Part shown: piece by piece, positions 49,892 through 63,870 of the stretch | How positions within the stretch are numbered: position 1 is the stretch's first letter | Layout of the letters: every line of letters starts with the position of its first letter | From: Antedon mediterranea | Taxonomy: Eukaryota; Echinodermata; Crinoidea; Comatulida; Antedonidae | Direction of reading: 5' to 3' | Assembly (NCBI RefSeq): GCF_964355755.1 | Contig: NC_092671.1 | Span: 14,304,501-14,368,500, forward strand | DNA: 64,000 nucleotides | Translations under genes and position numbers: made by a program | The notes under the pieces: model-generated | The model's database searches: none | What the model was told of the DNA's origin: nothing | What the model saw: only the letters and a program-made list of their open reading frames with translations

Positions 49892-52800
49892 TCACTTCAG
49901 CTCCCGGCATAGATTGGTACTGAATATTCCATAGATGAGCGGATTGACGGCGCTGTTAATGGCTGGTAAATTAGCGATGACTGCCATTAGTTTGGCACTA
50001 GGCTGAATCACTTGGAATGCGGCTAACAAATATGTAAAGATGAACGGACTCCAACACAGAACGAATGCTGTAAAACAATCACAATCATCATATGTATCTT
50101 CAACGTATACATTATTTTTAAAACTAAATGTTTGTTTCATAATTTGTTTTGACCAGCATCCACCGTTCAGCGCTTCCATGAACGACAGGGTTGACGCTAT
50201 AGACATGGAACCATGTACACCGGGGAAACCTCCTTAATCTTCCGACAGATGCACTAGTGAGGGGGGGGGGGGGGGGAGTTTAAAAGAGCACACGAGCCAG
50301 ATGTGTACACAGTGTACCTGCAGTTTCTAGGGTTTGCGGTGCCCCTGTCCGCTCGTTCAATTGATTTTTGAATTGAATTGACATTGTAATCAAACATATT
50401 GTTTGTGTGTGAACACTACAATATAAACGGGAAATATATATTTCGTTGCCAACATCTAGACGTTGATGCATAAGTGATTATTATGATTATCATTAAAATC
50501 AACTTACCAATTACAATGCTTAAAGTAATGTAAATCGTTTTAACTTTTGCCTTTGGAATAAGTCCTCTTGAACTTGCACGATGTGAACGACTGCCCTCAT
50601 CAGCTTTTAAATTGTCATAATTATTACCCTCTGAAATATAAATAATAAAGCGTTCTAAACTTAAGATTCTCATCCTTATTAGAAGAAGAATAGTGTGGAT
50701 GGTAGATAGAAATATTGAGGAGGTGGACACATTTTGAATGGTTGGGCCTGAAAGAGGTAAACATCGCATGATACTGTGACGTACCTATGAACACATTCAT
50801 TGTCATAATCAACTCATTCCATATATCTTTATACAACCATAGGCACATTCAAAGTCATAACAATGTGTAAACAATAACCTTACAAATGCATTATAACCAT
50901 GGAGCCATAAAAGTATAAAGTTATAAACATAATTTTATATGTCTATGTTATATAATAGCTATGTTAATTTATAAGCTATTAATTACCGTACTTTTTAAAC
51001 TTATTATCGTATAATAAAGAATCATATTGTATATTAAATATCATAAATGTACGTATAGTTGTGTATATGCTAATATACTGATCGTCAAATATCTTTGCTT
51101 TGTTGTAGTACAATTATTGTTTTATGATGTCGGGTCTAGAAAGATTACTCGTTCTCAGTTTATAACATATACTCATTTCAAACAGTAATGCAGTACCGTG
51201 TCTGTCAAGCTTTTGTATGGAGTCATTATGTTGTAAAATATATTCCTATTTCAACGTATTTTAATCACTACCTATAGGATTTAATGATTATCTGTATGGC
51301 AATTATTAAGATAATAACTAAAGAATGAAAAATCTTAGGAATCCCAGAAGCATATTCAACAGGAATAAATCTTTGAAACACAGAAAAATAATATATTAAG
51401 ATAATAGTAAATGAGGTGATAAAATACAAGTTTATGATATACTATAAAGTAGCAATAAAATCTATACAAAACAATGCAAAATCCTTCAATGAGAAAATGT
51501 GTAGGAGAGTTACAGTAGCAGTCAGTGGCGTAACGCAGAGGCCTGGAGCCCTATGGTTTAGAAACCCTAAGGGACCTCCAACGCTAGAAGCCTCTGGTAT
51601 TTTTAGCCTTTTTCGACATATTTTAATGTATGTTTATTCTGGGAACTGCTTAGGGGCCCTTGAGCTCCAGAGCCCCTAGTTTAGCCAGTGAGCGCTCATA
51701 GCCGTTACGCCACTGGTTATATACAGTGGGTTATACTTCATTGCGTGTAGGACAACAAGTAAAAAGTAAAGAAACATTTCCTTACTTTTGTTACTTGCTG
51801 GTTTAATATTTGGACCCATCATTTTACTCTTTTTCCAGATAGTAATGATTATAGAGCAGTAGCAGAATAAGATGACAACCAGCGGAATAAAGAACAAAAT
51901 ACACATCACATATATTGTGTATAATTTTAATTTCAAGTTCTCATTTTCCAGTATCATCCAACACTGTGTCCCTTCACCATGTTCTCGGATTTCAAAAATG
52001 TGCAGTGACGTAATAGATGTTATAAACGGCGTGATCCACGCAGCCGCAGCCATCATATGTGCTCTTCGACCTAGTAAAAAGATACAACAATAGGATACGT
52101 TGTCATTGTGTAATTACTAAGATCAGATTGAGACCTTCTTCCATAAAATCACTGGACAGATTTTGATTTTTCATACGCTCAGTGAACCTACAGTACTCGA
52201 GTATCTTATAGTAAACTTCGATACAACGAATGTTGTTTTTTGAGAAGATTACATTCTTTTAAAGTTCTTATTTATAAATCTGTCGTGCAAAGTATTATGA
52301 CTATTTGTAAGGTTTACTTTTACTTCCTTTAGAGAAAGTAATAAAAAGGTGTTACATAGAATCATTGACCAAACTTTTATCACGTCTACCAAACGACAAA
52401 ACACATTTCTCAGTTTAGGATAATAACGGTTTATTAAATTAACTCACAGGTTCTGGATCATGCGTAATCTTATTGTTATTTTTAATGGTATAATTGGGGA
52501 AGAGTAAATTTTCCCGAGTATCAGTAATGTACACGTTAAGTACGTGATGAGATGGGGAGGAAGAATATGGTACCAACTGCGTTCCCTAATTATTCGTACG
52601 TGATATATATATAATAAGAATAATATTATAAGAATACGCAATGTATAACGGTATAAATGTTTTCATCAATTGTTCACTGTTGGTACATCAGTGTACTTGT
52701 AAACGGGCATCGTGATTTTAACTTCTTATCTTGTCGTTGATTTCAATACGTAATTCTACTCGTATGTGAGAAAACGGACGGCATAACATCACTTTTGGAG

Positions 52801-55800
52801 CAACGATGAGCAGTTTTGAAGTGACACAAGAAAATTAATAAGTATGCCTACAGTTGTTCGTTCCATATTGACAGAAGTTTGTGAATTCATTTACATGATT
52901 TAATGTTCACTGTTGGTACATCAGTAGACGGGCGTCGTTATTTTAACTTCTTGTCGTTGCTTTCAATACCTTGTACTCGTATGTGAGAACACGGACGGCA
53001 TAACATCACTTTTGGGGCAACGATGAGCAGTTTTGAAGTGACACAAGAAAATTAATAAGTAGGCCTACAGTTGTTCTTTCCATATTGGCAGAAGTTTGTG
53101 AATTCATTTAAATTTATGATTTAATGTTCACTGTTGGTACATCAGTAAACGGTCGTCGTTATTTTAACTTCTTGTCGTTGCTTTCAATACCTTGTACTCG
53201 TATGTGAGAACACGGACGGCATAACATCACTTTTGGAGCAACGATGAGCAGTTTTGAAGTGACACAAGAAAATTAATAAGTAGGCCTACAGTTGTTCTTT
53301 CCATATTGGCAGAAGTTTGTGAATTCATTTAAATTTATGATTTAATGTTCACTGTTGGTACATCAGTAAACGGTCGTCGTTATTTTAACTTCTTGTCGTT
53401 GCTTTCAATACCTTGTACTCGTATGTGAGAACACGGACGGCATAACATCACATTTGGAGCAACGATGAGCAGTTTTGAAGTGACACAAGAAAATTAATAA
53501 GTAGGCCTACAGTTGTTCTTTCCATATTGACAGAAGTTTGTGAATTCATTTAAATTTATGATAACCAAATATTATTTAATTAAATATTAATGTCAATTTA
53601 ATAAAGTTGCATATCTATTTATAATGATATTAAGGTACTCTTTTCTTTATTCACAATGTTTACATTTCAGGTTGAATTAGGCCTACATACAACTACATGT
53701 AACAATCAATACGACTGCAATGTAGGCCTGGGTCACTATGCATCAACGCCCCTGTTAAATTATCCATTTCCAACTTTGCTTTCGGTAAACATTTATTATA
53801 ATTGCTATAAAAGCTATTATATCAGAATTAACTTCGGTTATGATATGCAATCTACGTAATTAGTAGGAGCCTGAAAAGGTCACTCTTTTTGCCATTAACC
53901 CTCTCTATTTACCAAATATTATATACATAACACAATATTTGTTAGGTTATTATTGTAGAGCAAGTAGGCACAGTTTAATGGCAATGCTATTGCAGGTATT
54001 AAATGCACGTAAATGAATATTACCATTATCAAAACCATGTTTTATATTGTCGAAAGTACCAGACATTACTGGTTGTATATGCTAGCCTACACTTTAGTGT
54101 CTCGGGGTATCACTCAGTTACACAATTTTAGATCAACCCCGCACACTGGAAGTGCAAAGGAGGTATACTTTTGCTAGGATTTATTGTTTCTAATATAATT
54201 ATTGGTTCATCCGGTAAAGATCCTTTAATATTTATCCGGATCATTATCAGTGCGGTATCAGATGTATTGTATTATCATACATTATACTCTAGTAAGTGTG
54301 AATTAAATTATTTATAAAGCTTATTTTTAAAAAACGTGTTGATATCTCGTGTTATTGTTGCGAATAATGACTTACTTCTTCCAGAAAAGTTCATGGGATA
54401 TATAATAGCCAGATATCTATCCACACTTAAAGCGACCAACTGGCAGGATGATGCTGTCAATGAAGCCGCCTACAAAAAGAAGTAACAGAAACAAAATCTC
54501 AATAGAAATTAAGAGATGTTGTTAGATGCGCAAAATATAATTACCTGTTGAGATCATATAACAAAAAACGAACAGATAACTTCAATAATTGAAGAGGACA
54601 TTATCAATCTGAAGAACATCATTAGCAATTACTGTGATATAAACATTACATTTACTCGCTTATTTAAAGTTTAGGTTATGATTTAAGTTATAATGGTTTC
54701 TCAATTCATTTATGCTCCCACAGATTATCTATGCTCATAAGATATCACGAAAACAAAAAACGCGCGCGGTTTAAACGCTGATAATACCACATTGTTTGAA
54801 CAATCAACCATACCAGTGGCCAAGTGGTAGGACGTCTTAGAATATCAAAATTAAAATGTTTTCTTCGGGCGAAGTTTGTCACCCGCATACAGTATGTTTG
54901 CTCATCTTTACCGTTGTTTCATATCTTTAAAAAGCCTACAATCCTTTTCAGATTCATGATCATTCCTCTATTTGATAGGTCAGTCATACGATATACTATT
55001 CCATTTATAAATTTAGCGAATGAACTGATCTTAGAATTAAAATGCAAAAAAAGGTACTAAATTAACTAATGTGTTTCTATATCAGATGTGATTTTAAGCT
55101 TATTTTGCATGACATTTCAGTAGAACAATAATTCCTTAAAAGCATACAGTTGTTTATCAAGCTTAAGAACACCATAGGCAATCAAACGATAGCTTTTGAT
55201 TGAACATAATTGTGGTTTAATCATTTTAAAATGTATTCTTGTAACATCTTCATTCATTTTCATTATATCGAAATCAATAGCTATAAATACGTATATCGTA
55301 TAATCAAAACATACTTTTAGTTTGTACTAAAGATCTACAGAAGCGGTATGGGTAGATCGATTGATGAAGTATAAACAACTAGTAATAATAACGCATTTAA
55401 TGATTTTCAAAATAACAGATCAGATGAAACTATGATATCTTTCAACTTGGTTCAGATTCCTCGATATTGTTTTTCTGCAGAAATCCCAGCACCGTGCTGT
55501 ATCCGATTCTCGTACGGCCTAACAGTTTCTTGTTGTTAGAAATTACACCGTAAAATGTGCCAACATTGTTGCGATAGTTTCCATGTTATGTTATCCATAT
55601 AATTTGACCAGTATGTGTAATGCATAAAAGTTTCAATATTGTTTTCAGGCAGATCTTAATTCTAAATTCTATTCCAAACAATTGATTTCATTGTTTCCTA
55701 TTAACGTTCAGAAAAAATGCGATCTAATTTGTCAATTATATCGGCAACTGATTTCTTATCCGATAAAAAACAACAATATGAAGCATTGTATCAATTTATT

Positions 55801-58800
55801 CGGTCATCATAATTAATTGGATCCGATTGCCGATATCAGGATCTTACACGGGAAACTCAATGGGAACTTGGAACCGGAGCGGGAACCGGAACGGGTTAAA
55901 CCTGTATCTAAAATGCCATCACAGTAAATAATGATGTCTGCTGCTTAGCACTTGAGAAAAGTGACATTTTCTTGGCATTTTATATTGATAGAAAATCTTA
56001 ACGATTCAACACGTTTGCTGATGCATATTTTTTTCGTATAAATCCTTTCAAGCATAGTATAATTCAACATCTAAAAGTATTACCTTTCAGAAAGATTTTA
56101 GTTTCACTTACATACGTTTTGATTTTTTCCACTTATATTCTTACTTTTTATTAAGATGTTTTCTCTTAAAGCAGTTAAATTTGAAGGTGTGATAATTTTA
56201 GAAAACATAAATGTTTTTGAGTTTTCTAATTTTTTTTTTCAATTTAAAAGCCATGTGGTTATTTTGAGACATCACTGTTTGGAGAATATTGATTTCTTCA
56301 CTCTGCTATATATATTTTTTAAATGTCATATGCCTTATCAAGCCGACTTATCCAAGTTAAACGTTATTATCAATTCGTTAACATATCAATATGTGTTGAA
56401 TTGGATTTAGTCAATGTGCTTCATAGCACAGGCAATTCACGAACATAGGTCAACGACTCAATGTCTGATCCGAAGTATGGTGGTCAACAATGTAATAATG
56501 ATGATATATCGATGTTAATACGGTATAATTATTATTAACTTTTCGAAGGTACTATAACTTAATATCAATACAGCTAATAATCACATACCTGAATATATTT
56601 AACAAGTTTACAGGCGATGTTACCAGTTTCCCATGTCCCAGTGTATCCTCTATGAATAAGTTGCACCAAAACCTCAAAAAATCCAACAATTATATCTGTT
56701 GAGAGAGTAGAAGATTATTGTAGTGCAATGCTCCACGGTATTACCGTACCACGGTGATGCCGTACCACAGGATACACCCTATATCCACAGTAATGCGTGG
56801 TTCCCACTAGCGACGCAACACAACGACGTAACGCAACATTTGATTTGACCAATCACAAGCGATGATTTATTCAACCTGTCGCTTGTCATTGGTCAACTCG
56901 CTTGCGTTGCGTCCAAATCGTTGCGATTCGTCCTAGTGGAAACCAAGCTTAATGCCGTGTGCCACACGGACGAGTGAGATATTATTTCATGAATAAGAAA
57001 AAAAAAGTATGAATAAATGAATGAATAATAAAAATCGCTTTGATAAATATGATATTGACGAAGAAGGAGACGAGGATGGCTAACATTAAAGACGATGATA
57101 GCAACATTGATCATTATGAATATCAAAATGCTGCAGATGATGAGAAGGGTTTAAAATAAATTGCTTGTCAACCGCAACACCGAGGTTATTAATACACATA
57201 ACAAAATGAAAGAAATCTATAAATCTTGTTTTATTTTCAATTAATATTTACTTATTATAGAAAAAAAAGATTAAGTTAAAGCCTTTTCTTCCTTGTATTT
57301 TATTGTTATATTTTCCAGTAATCAAAGTCGTTAAACTATAAAAAAGGACCCACAGTTCATCATCACCGCAATGCTTACTGTTTTTTTCTAGAATTTGATC
57401 GAATATATAAATGCACATTTTAGAAGCATATCTCCAATCACGTAGACATTCCTACATGCTCAAATACATTAATGTATGCTAAATTTGAAATATTTCATAT
57501 TTAACAAAATGGAGTTATTAATTAAGTAATGTTTAAGACGTCTTGTTCTTATATTGGTTTTGAATTAAAATGAAAAAAAAAAACCAATAAAAACACGATA
57601 TAGGCCTACTGTACGGTAGCCTTCGGAATAAGTAATTTTAACTATTTCGTCATCATTATTTATTTTTTGGGAGATTTATAAATGCTGATGATTAAAATGA
57701 CAAAGATAATAACATAAATGATGTAATGATGACTTATCTCGATTCAATGTGAGACACCAAAACTACAAGAATTCAATCAAACTCGGTACTAAACCATCTC
57801 TGCCCCATACCAGAACAACTCGGCCTCGCGTCGGCACCTTTTCATACTTCAGACGTTGCAAAACTGTTCATTTCAAAGATTTGGCACAATTACAGAAGCT
57901 ATCACTACATAATTTCATTCGTTACTTATAATAACATGGTATACTTACCGGAAATTGCTAAGTTCATAACAAAGAAATTCATTCTTGACTTTTTATGTCG
58001 AACAGTGTATAAAGCAAAAAGTACTGCTCCATTTCCAATCAAAATCGAAATGAAGAGGGACCACAAGACTATCAATTGTAAATCCTATAGACATAAAAAA
58101 CACTAGTTTTTTAGTTAATAGTAACAAAAAAAGCTATTATTCACACTTTTAGGGCTATTGCACAAACGGAAGACGGCGTCGTGTTGTTAAAAAATGGAAA
58201 ATCATATACGTCTTCCGTTCCGTGAAAAAGGTGACAAGTATGAAACTATAATTAATTAGGTAAAAGTAAACAAACTCAAGAATTGTAGCAAATGAATGTA
58301 AATGATTTAAGCCAAAACTAGCTGAGATTTATTTTTTTTAAATAGCGGACGTATAAACTAAGAACTCGTTCAATCATTTTCAAAAGATAATACATCAAAA
58401 GATTTGTTATGCTCAAACACGCATCGATTCTAGTCCAATGGATATAAAACAGATTTTGATGTATTAAGTATGTTCTGGCTTTAGGCCTACGACGGACTAT
58501 GACATCGGCAACATTGACGAATGTCACAATAAATTGTAATTATAAGTGAAATGCTTTTTTAAAACTATCAATTTTTTTTAAAGGTATTGTTTCCATACCA
58601 GTACCATTGACATTTTTCATACATAGAATTCACTACTAAACCCTTTTAATATTCTATGATTAATTCTCTTCTCTTCGTTTAGAAGAGCAATATAATCTTG
58701 TCGTGACAGTACACTTTTCTATGATATTGTGTAAGTTAGCATGTGTGGCTGGCATGTGTTATGTTCGGTGCTTGTATTTTCGGTACAACACATATCTGAT

Positions 58801-58924
58801 ATTGTAGCCTCAGCAGAGGTTAATTATTATAACTTACCCGATAAAGCACAATCCTGGACACCTCTTTTGTGGTGGGAGTCATTTCGGTCCAAAAGTCTGT
58901 ATAATTGTCCATATTATAATCCAT
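49892..58924 (-). CDS. NPSR1-like: Rhodopsin-family GPCR, NPSR/CCAPR/NG-peptide-receptor type (7 exons, 335 aa)
   Basis: Exons: 58838-58924 (ATG 58922-58924), 57949-58084, 56589-56695, 54376-54469, 51786-52070, 50508-50630 and 49892-50067. Phases all match; 1008 bases give 335 residues and TGA. The short extracellular N-terminus has an N-Y-T glycosylation site. TM1 carries GNGAVLF, TM2-3 DIIVGFFEVL and the disulfide cysteine C103, then DRY at 127-129 (VDRYLAIIYPMNF). ECL2 has C178 in TQCW, TM5 is followed by TIWKKSK, then RGLIPKAKVKTI, TM6 FVLCWSPF and TM7 NPLIY at 319-323. The RGLIxKAKIK, CWSP and PAINSAVNPLIY combination matches neuropeptide S and CCAP receptors; in echinoderms this type binds NGFFFamide-like NG peptides. 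It should signal through G proteins. The stop overlaps a possible donor (CTGAA/GTGAGT), so the tail may be longer. Confidence 0.88.
50261..50276 (+). repeat. 16-base G run
   Basis: An uninterrupted poly-G run in the last intron of the GPCR, on the non-template strand's complement. It could fold as a G-quadruplex and is prone to length error in assemblies. Confidence 0.8.
51523..51715. mobile_element. MITE with CAGTGGCGTAACG terminal inverted repeats
   Basis: 193 bp bounded by CAGTGGCGTAACG and CGTTACGCCACTG, with a GC-richer interior than its surroundings. CAGTGGCG-type ends are common in hAT-like non-autonomous elements. No clear target duplication was seen. It lies in a GPCR intron. Confidence 0.75.
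52672..53560. repeat. Four tandem copies of a 221-233-bp unit in a GPCR intron
   Basis: GTTCACTGTTGGTACATCAG starts at 52672, 52905, 53126 and 53347. Copies 3 and 4 are almost identical; copy 1 is the most diverged. The unit includes ACGGACGGCATAACATCAC and GTAGGCCTACAGTTGTTC. Confidence 0.9.
56795..56951. mobile_element. MITE-like element, family M1 copy 3
   Basis: GTTCCCACTAG with CGACGCAACACAACG at the left is mirrored by TTGCGATTCGTCCTAGTGGA with AACCAAGCTT at the right. An inner hairpin (TTGACCAATCACAAGCGAT / GTCGCTTGTCATTGGTCAA) follows. It is in a GPCR intron. Confidence 0.8.
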
Positions 58925-60146
58925 AATGCAATGCGTCTATAAACACTGTGCACAGTGGTACTTATATGTGAAAGGGCATATCAATTCAAAGATATAATCT
59001 ATGGAGATAAAAAAAATGTTTTTAATCAATTAAACGAGAATAATATTATGTTTGTTTTTATTTATTTACCCCATGATAGTCAATGTAATACTGTCCACAT
59101 ATTCTATCGATGCTTTTTTTAAACAAAACAACGAACGACTGACTGATGATGATGGTGATGGGATTCAACAGAAGCAAACTTAATTTCTGTATAAATGATA
59201 TATGTTGAATAAGATAGATTCTTGAAACTTTTAGTGATGGTCATGGTAGATTTGAACCAATGCCTACTTAAACTCGGTCAACTTGACTAAACTAGTCAGT
59301 GGTTTCTATAAATGCCTTCGGAGTTAAACAAGGTTTCATTGCTGGCACACAAACGTGTTAAACACTGCTGGACTTTTGCATAATAATAATAATAACGGTA
59401 ACTGACACTCTATTATGATATGCAAGTCCTTTATGTGTCCTTTATATGTCACCCTTAAAATCTGACATTCTTGATAAGGAATGTTATTATTATCAAAAGA
59501 AATAACATTTAGCTTTTATTATTGTAAATGGCAGCATTGCGTATATGGATGCATTATGCAAAAACGCATTAGTATCATATCGGTCAGAACAAGTTTGACC
59601 CATATCACGACCTACATCTGGAAATGCCTAAGGAATACTTTTACTATTAAATCGGGCTATTTAGCTGCACGATGTAACTTATGAATTACTTTAAAATCTT
59701 GTTAATCTCTGTCTTTTGCCATTTAATTTAATTAGATTTAATCCAAAGAATATTTTACGTATAACTCGAGAGTTCGACGACTATATAGGGCACCGTAAGA
59801 CGTTATTATATCCATTTTGCTTATTTATTATACATTGCTAATTATTCTACAAAAGAAACATTGTGTAATAATTTTAAAAATAATAAATGTCATCATATGG
59901 CTTTAAATATAAGTGTATTTCCAATGTAATATCAGATCTAAAGATGAGAAACAAGTATTTCGTATAATTTAAATGTTAAAATGTTATCGGTAAAAATAGC
60001 ATACGGTAAAGTTTTAAAGTATAAAAAGTTAATAGACATCATGCTTTCAAATGATACATATATGTCATAATGGTCTGCAATATTATACGTGGGTAACAAA
60101 CTGCAACATATTGTGAACCTACACGTTCCCTAAGCTAAGGCATTGT
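58925..60146. other. Upstream region of the GPCR; no other gene seen
   Basis: AT-rich. The GPCR promoter should be in the first kilobase, but no TATA box stands out. A short (AAT)n run lies near 59380. Confidence 0.4.
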
Positions 60147-61199
60147 ATCTATATATAAATTTACGTAAGGGCTAAAAATAGGGGTGTTTTTCCGATCGTG
60201 GTATACACTGTCTAATGCATGTCCATCGTGAAAAATACCCGCATACAATAATACGAGGATGCTTCGCATTTTCCTATCTCCTCCTACGATAATTGTTTTT
60301 AATGGCTGAAAACCGGTTGAACAGCTCGAGTACAGCATCATAATGTTGAAGACAGGCCGATTTTCTTTAAAAAATACTATTTTGATAGATTTAATATACG
60401 TTTATACAAATGTATTGATTTGCGAGGAATGGAACATTCTAATCTCGCAAACTCCCAGTTTGTAGGTAAATTTATGAGCCCTTGGTTTAACGCAAGTAGG
60501 TAAATTTATGGGCCCGTGGAAAATAAAACTTATATATAGTATTGCAATACTTTGACAAAATTGTAAATACTGTACGTATTAACCATTTTTGTTTGCCATT
60601 TGAATCGATATTGTCTTACTGTGTATGTTGTTACTGTTAGATATATAAACAAAATATACACAGAACATTTATTACTGTGACTGTGGGTAGATTACTGACA
60701 GTTGCTTCTCAACGTTTGTATTAATTAATAATTATAAAAAATATAAACGTCATAGTAGTGTATCGTTACATGTACTTTACTATTTCAATCGACTATAACA
60801 GGGACAGTTTTAAAAAAAGCATTTTAAATCGTAAATGTTTTACTGTGTTTAGTAGTAAATTATTGATAGGCCTATAAAACATTTAAAACAATATTTCGTT
60901 ACTGAGTGGATAGAGAATATATTTAAAAATTGTTCTTCCTATCTTCTTCTCCATCCCTCAACTCTAATGTTATATACAAAACACAAATTGGGTTTGTTTA
61001 AATGAGTTCAGATAAAAAAATTGGACTCATTTTTTAGACAAGGCCTAATTCCCAGGGTGCTAATTTTACATAAATTATCATGTCTATTTAATCGTTTCTG
61101 TAAACGACAATGTACTATAGTCCTGCGGTACGTACATTTTTTACGCTGAAATTAACTGTGTATTCGCGAACCATCTGTGTGGACACGACCTAGATGGTA
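60147..61199 (-). mobile_element. Dispersed element, family R1 copy 3
   Basis: Same orientation as copy 2. It begins AAATTTACGTAAGGGCTAAA, then jumps directly to ATAGGGGTGTTTTTCCGATC, so about 150 bp present in copy 2 is deleted. It ends GACACGACCTAGATGGTA. Confidence 0.75.
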
Positions 61200-63790
61200 A
61201 TTACTTTCAACTTTATTCACATCATACAAACAGTAAAATATATGAAAAGGAGCCAAAAAATAGCTTTCACTAATCGAGGTTTGGTTCCTGAATTAATTGA
61301 CTGTGAGTAAGGTACACATTTTTTTGACCGGTTGTTTGTGGATAACAAAATGATCACATAGAAGCACATACACAAGTTTTGGGGATTCTTAACTTGGAAA
61401 GACCATAACAATGGACTTAAGGCTCTCAAATAATGAGGCTAAAATATGATGATACTCATGGCAGCTTATGATCTAATGTACTAGTAATACGTATTCTAGT
61501 AATAAATAAGTTTTGTTTTTAAGAGAGAAGAAAATATACTATACTGAATACTAATACACAATAATGTAAAAACATATAAATACATTTTTCTCACATTAGT
61601 TCTACACACATGAGCATTAATTCATTAATTTGAACCAAAATGCATGTATAAATTTCAATTGAGACTGACATGTCAATATTGGGTTGCTTGTTTCTATCTA
61701 TTAAAATTCTATGATTTGATAGATGTATGTATTACTTATAATTACAAGAAACAAGACAAATTAATGCACTTTAGCTCATGAACAGACACATGATGTAATG
61801 ACGTCAGTAATGAAAATGCTTCAAGAAAGGTAGAGAGTATTTTGAATAACTTTTACAAAACAATGACAAGTTTATGAACTTGCATGTTACATGATAATGT
61901 TCAAACTTGTTTTGCGACAGTTTGTGTTATATAATGCTCTGAGTGACGACGGTGAAATGTTTTCTAAGGAAAATAGTTGGATGTGACAGGAAACATTAGG
62001 AAAGTGAACATTTAGTTATCAAAACGAAAATAAGTCGAGTTTAACATATTGTGCACAGTTTTATAATTTGAGATTCATCGTCGTCGTCGTCAAAGCCAGA
62101 TCAGAGAATGGCTTCTGTAGCAGTATTACACAAACACATTTGTGTTCTGTGATGGCACTAGTTACAATCCGTTATGCGTGATTAATTAATGACGTGAAAT
62201 ACAAACGGGCATAAAATTAGAGGTTCACTTCGAGTACGGGTATGCACCATGATAATTATGTTGTAAATAAAGTTGAATTATTTTAGTCGATTCCCGTTGT
62301 TTTGTCACAGACCACCCTGTCAACCCTGTGTTTTAAATTTCGATTGTTTCACTTATTACCGTACACAATTAAAAGTTCCAAACTATTGATTACCAAGACA
62401 TTAAGCAGCAACAAATTGTATATTTATTTTTAATTCCTGAAAGTACAGGTATTACTATAATTATCTAATTCAATGCATTTCTCCAGTTCAATTACGGCGT
62501 CGGTCAACTGACAGGTTAACTGGCAAACAACTTTTAAGTTGAAACGTGTTGACACTCTCCGTCCCACAAAGATTAATTGCCACAGTAAATAGTATAGGGC
62601 TAATATTACAAATCTGATATGGACATTTTCTAAATCACCTGAAGTCCCCATGGAAAAGTATATCGATATATAGAAAATGTAATGTATACAGTTAAAGGGA
62701 TATTATATAACATAAAATTTCATTGAATAGCCAATCTAAAGAATGACACCTCTTTAGTGAAACGGCTTTCAGAGTCTGTATACTGGATTAAAAATTGAAA
62801 CTTTATGGGTTCAATGGTAAATAATTACTGAATTATACCGTTTTGTCTCTCTGATCTTCACACAAACAACTTTAAATGTATTCACAGAGGAATGTAGACG
62901 TATTTGTGTAGTTCGTGACCAAAACGTTTTGATACAATGAAATAATCCTGCGAAGCCATCATTCATTACACCATTGCGATTTAGGTTCCGCAAGCATTTA
63001 ATTTTTGAAAAATTGTAATTTAGGCCGATTTGTTTGCCTTTGCACCAATATTTAATTTGATATAATATAGGGTATTCATCGTGCTTTAAAGTCACACACC
63101 ACATTTGCTTACTGTCTACATATCGAAATCCATCTTGACAACCGTAACGGCATCAAAACACAATTCTTAATGAAGTGAAATTCCACAACCTCTTTCTCAT
63201 GTATATGGGTGATTGCTTGCTGCGTCTAGTGCAATACAGGATAATTCAATTTATCACTTCAATGTTTTCTCAAGTGTAAATTTATTTTTACATTGTTATA
63301 ATATGCCAGCAATTCAACATTCCCATCCAAGTTATTGAAATAAATGAACACTTTCAACATACTGGGCCTGTGGTAAACAGTCCTGGATTGGCACTGGATA
63401 TATAGGGTTCAAGTATCATCGAAAAATTCCGTAGAACCTCATGTGTTTCACATGTGACGACTGTATCATAGACTCTAACTTAACCCTTAACATACCCTTT
63501 CATGATACAGTAAACACTTGTGATACATGTTGTATTACGGAATATTCCTATAAATAGGCCTACTGGACAAATATATACATCATTCGACATTAATTATAAT
63601 ATTTCATTCATTCAGTTATATGTTGAGATACATCAGTTCAAATCAGGTGACAGATCATCGAAGAAGACTTCCTTCATGGTCGATTTGATTTGAGTTAACA
63701 TCTACAATTGTTGAAGTTCAACCGAGTTCAACTTCAACGTTTGTTAGAACTGACCAATGGTTCACAAATTACGTCATCATAGTTGGTAAA
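61200..63790. other. Intergenic, no gene supported
   Basis: Reading frames at 61217-61429, 62430-62651 and 62811-63104 show no domain, signal or splice-consistent extension. A short (CGT)n run lies near 62080. Confidence 0.45.
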
Positions 63791-63794
63791 AAGA

Positions 63795-63870
63795 TACATA
63801 CGCGTACTCCACTACACCGAGAAACTGCAGAAATAAGCAGAGCGGTCGTGGCGCGCGGAACGGCGATAAG
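63795..63870 (+). other. Possible first (non-coding) exon of a gene leaving the window
   Basis: A local GC-rich stretch (AGCGGTCGTGGCGCGCGGAA) in otherwise AT-rich DNA ends at a strong donor, GATAA/GTAAGTAACT, near 63870. It would fit a 5' UTR exon, but nothing coding is visible. Confidence 0.25.

Noticed and set aside
62430-63104. Two minus-strand ORFs near the right end
   Set aside because: No domains and no phase-compatible neighbouring exons that I could find.
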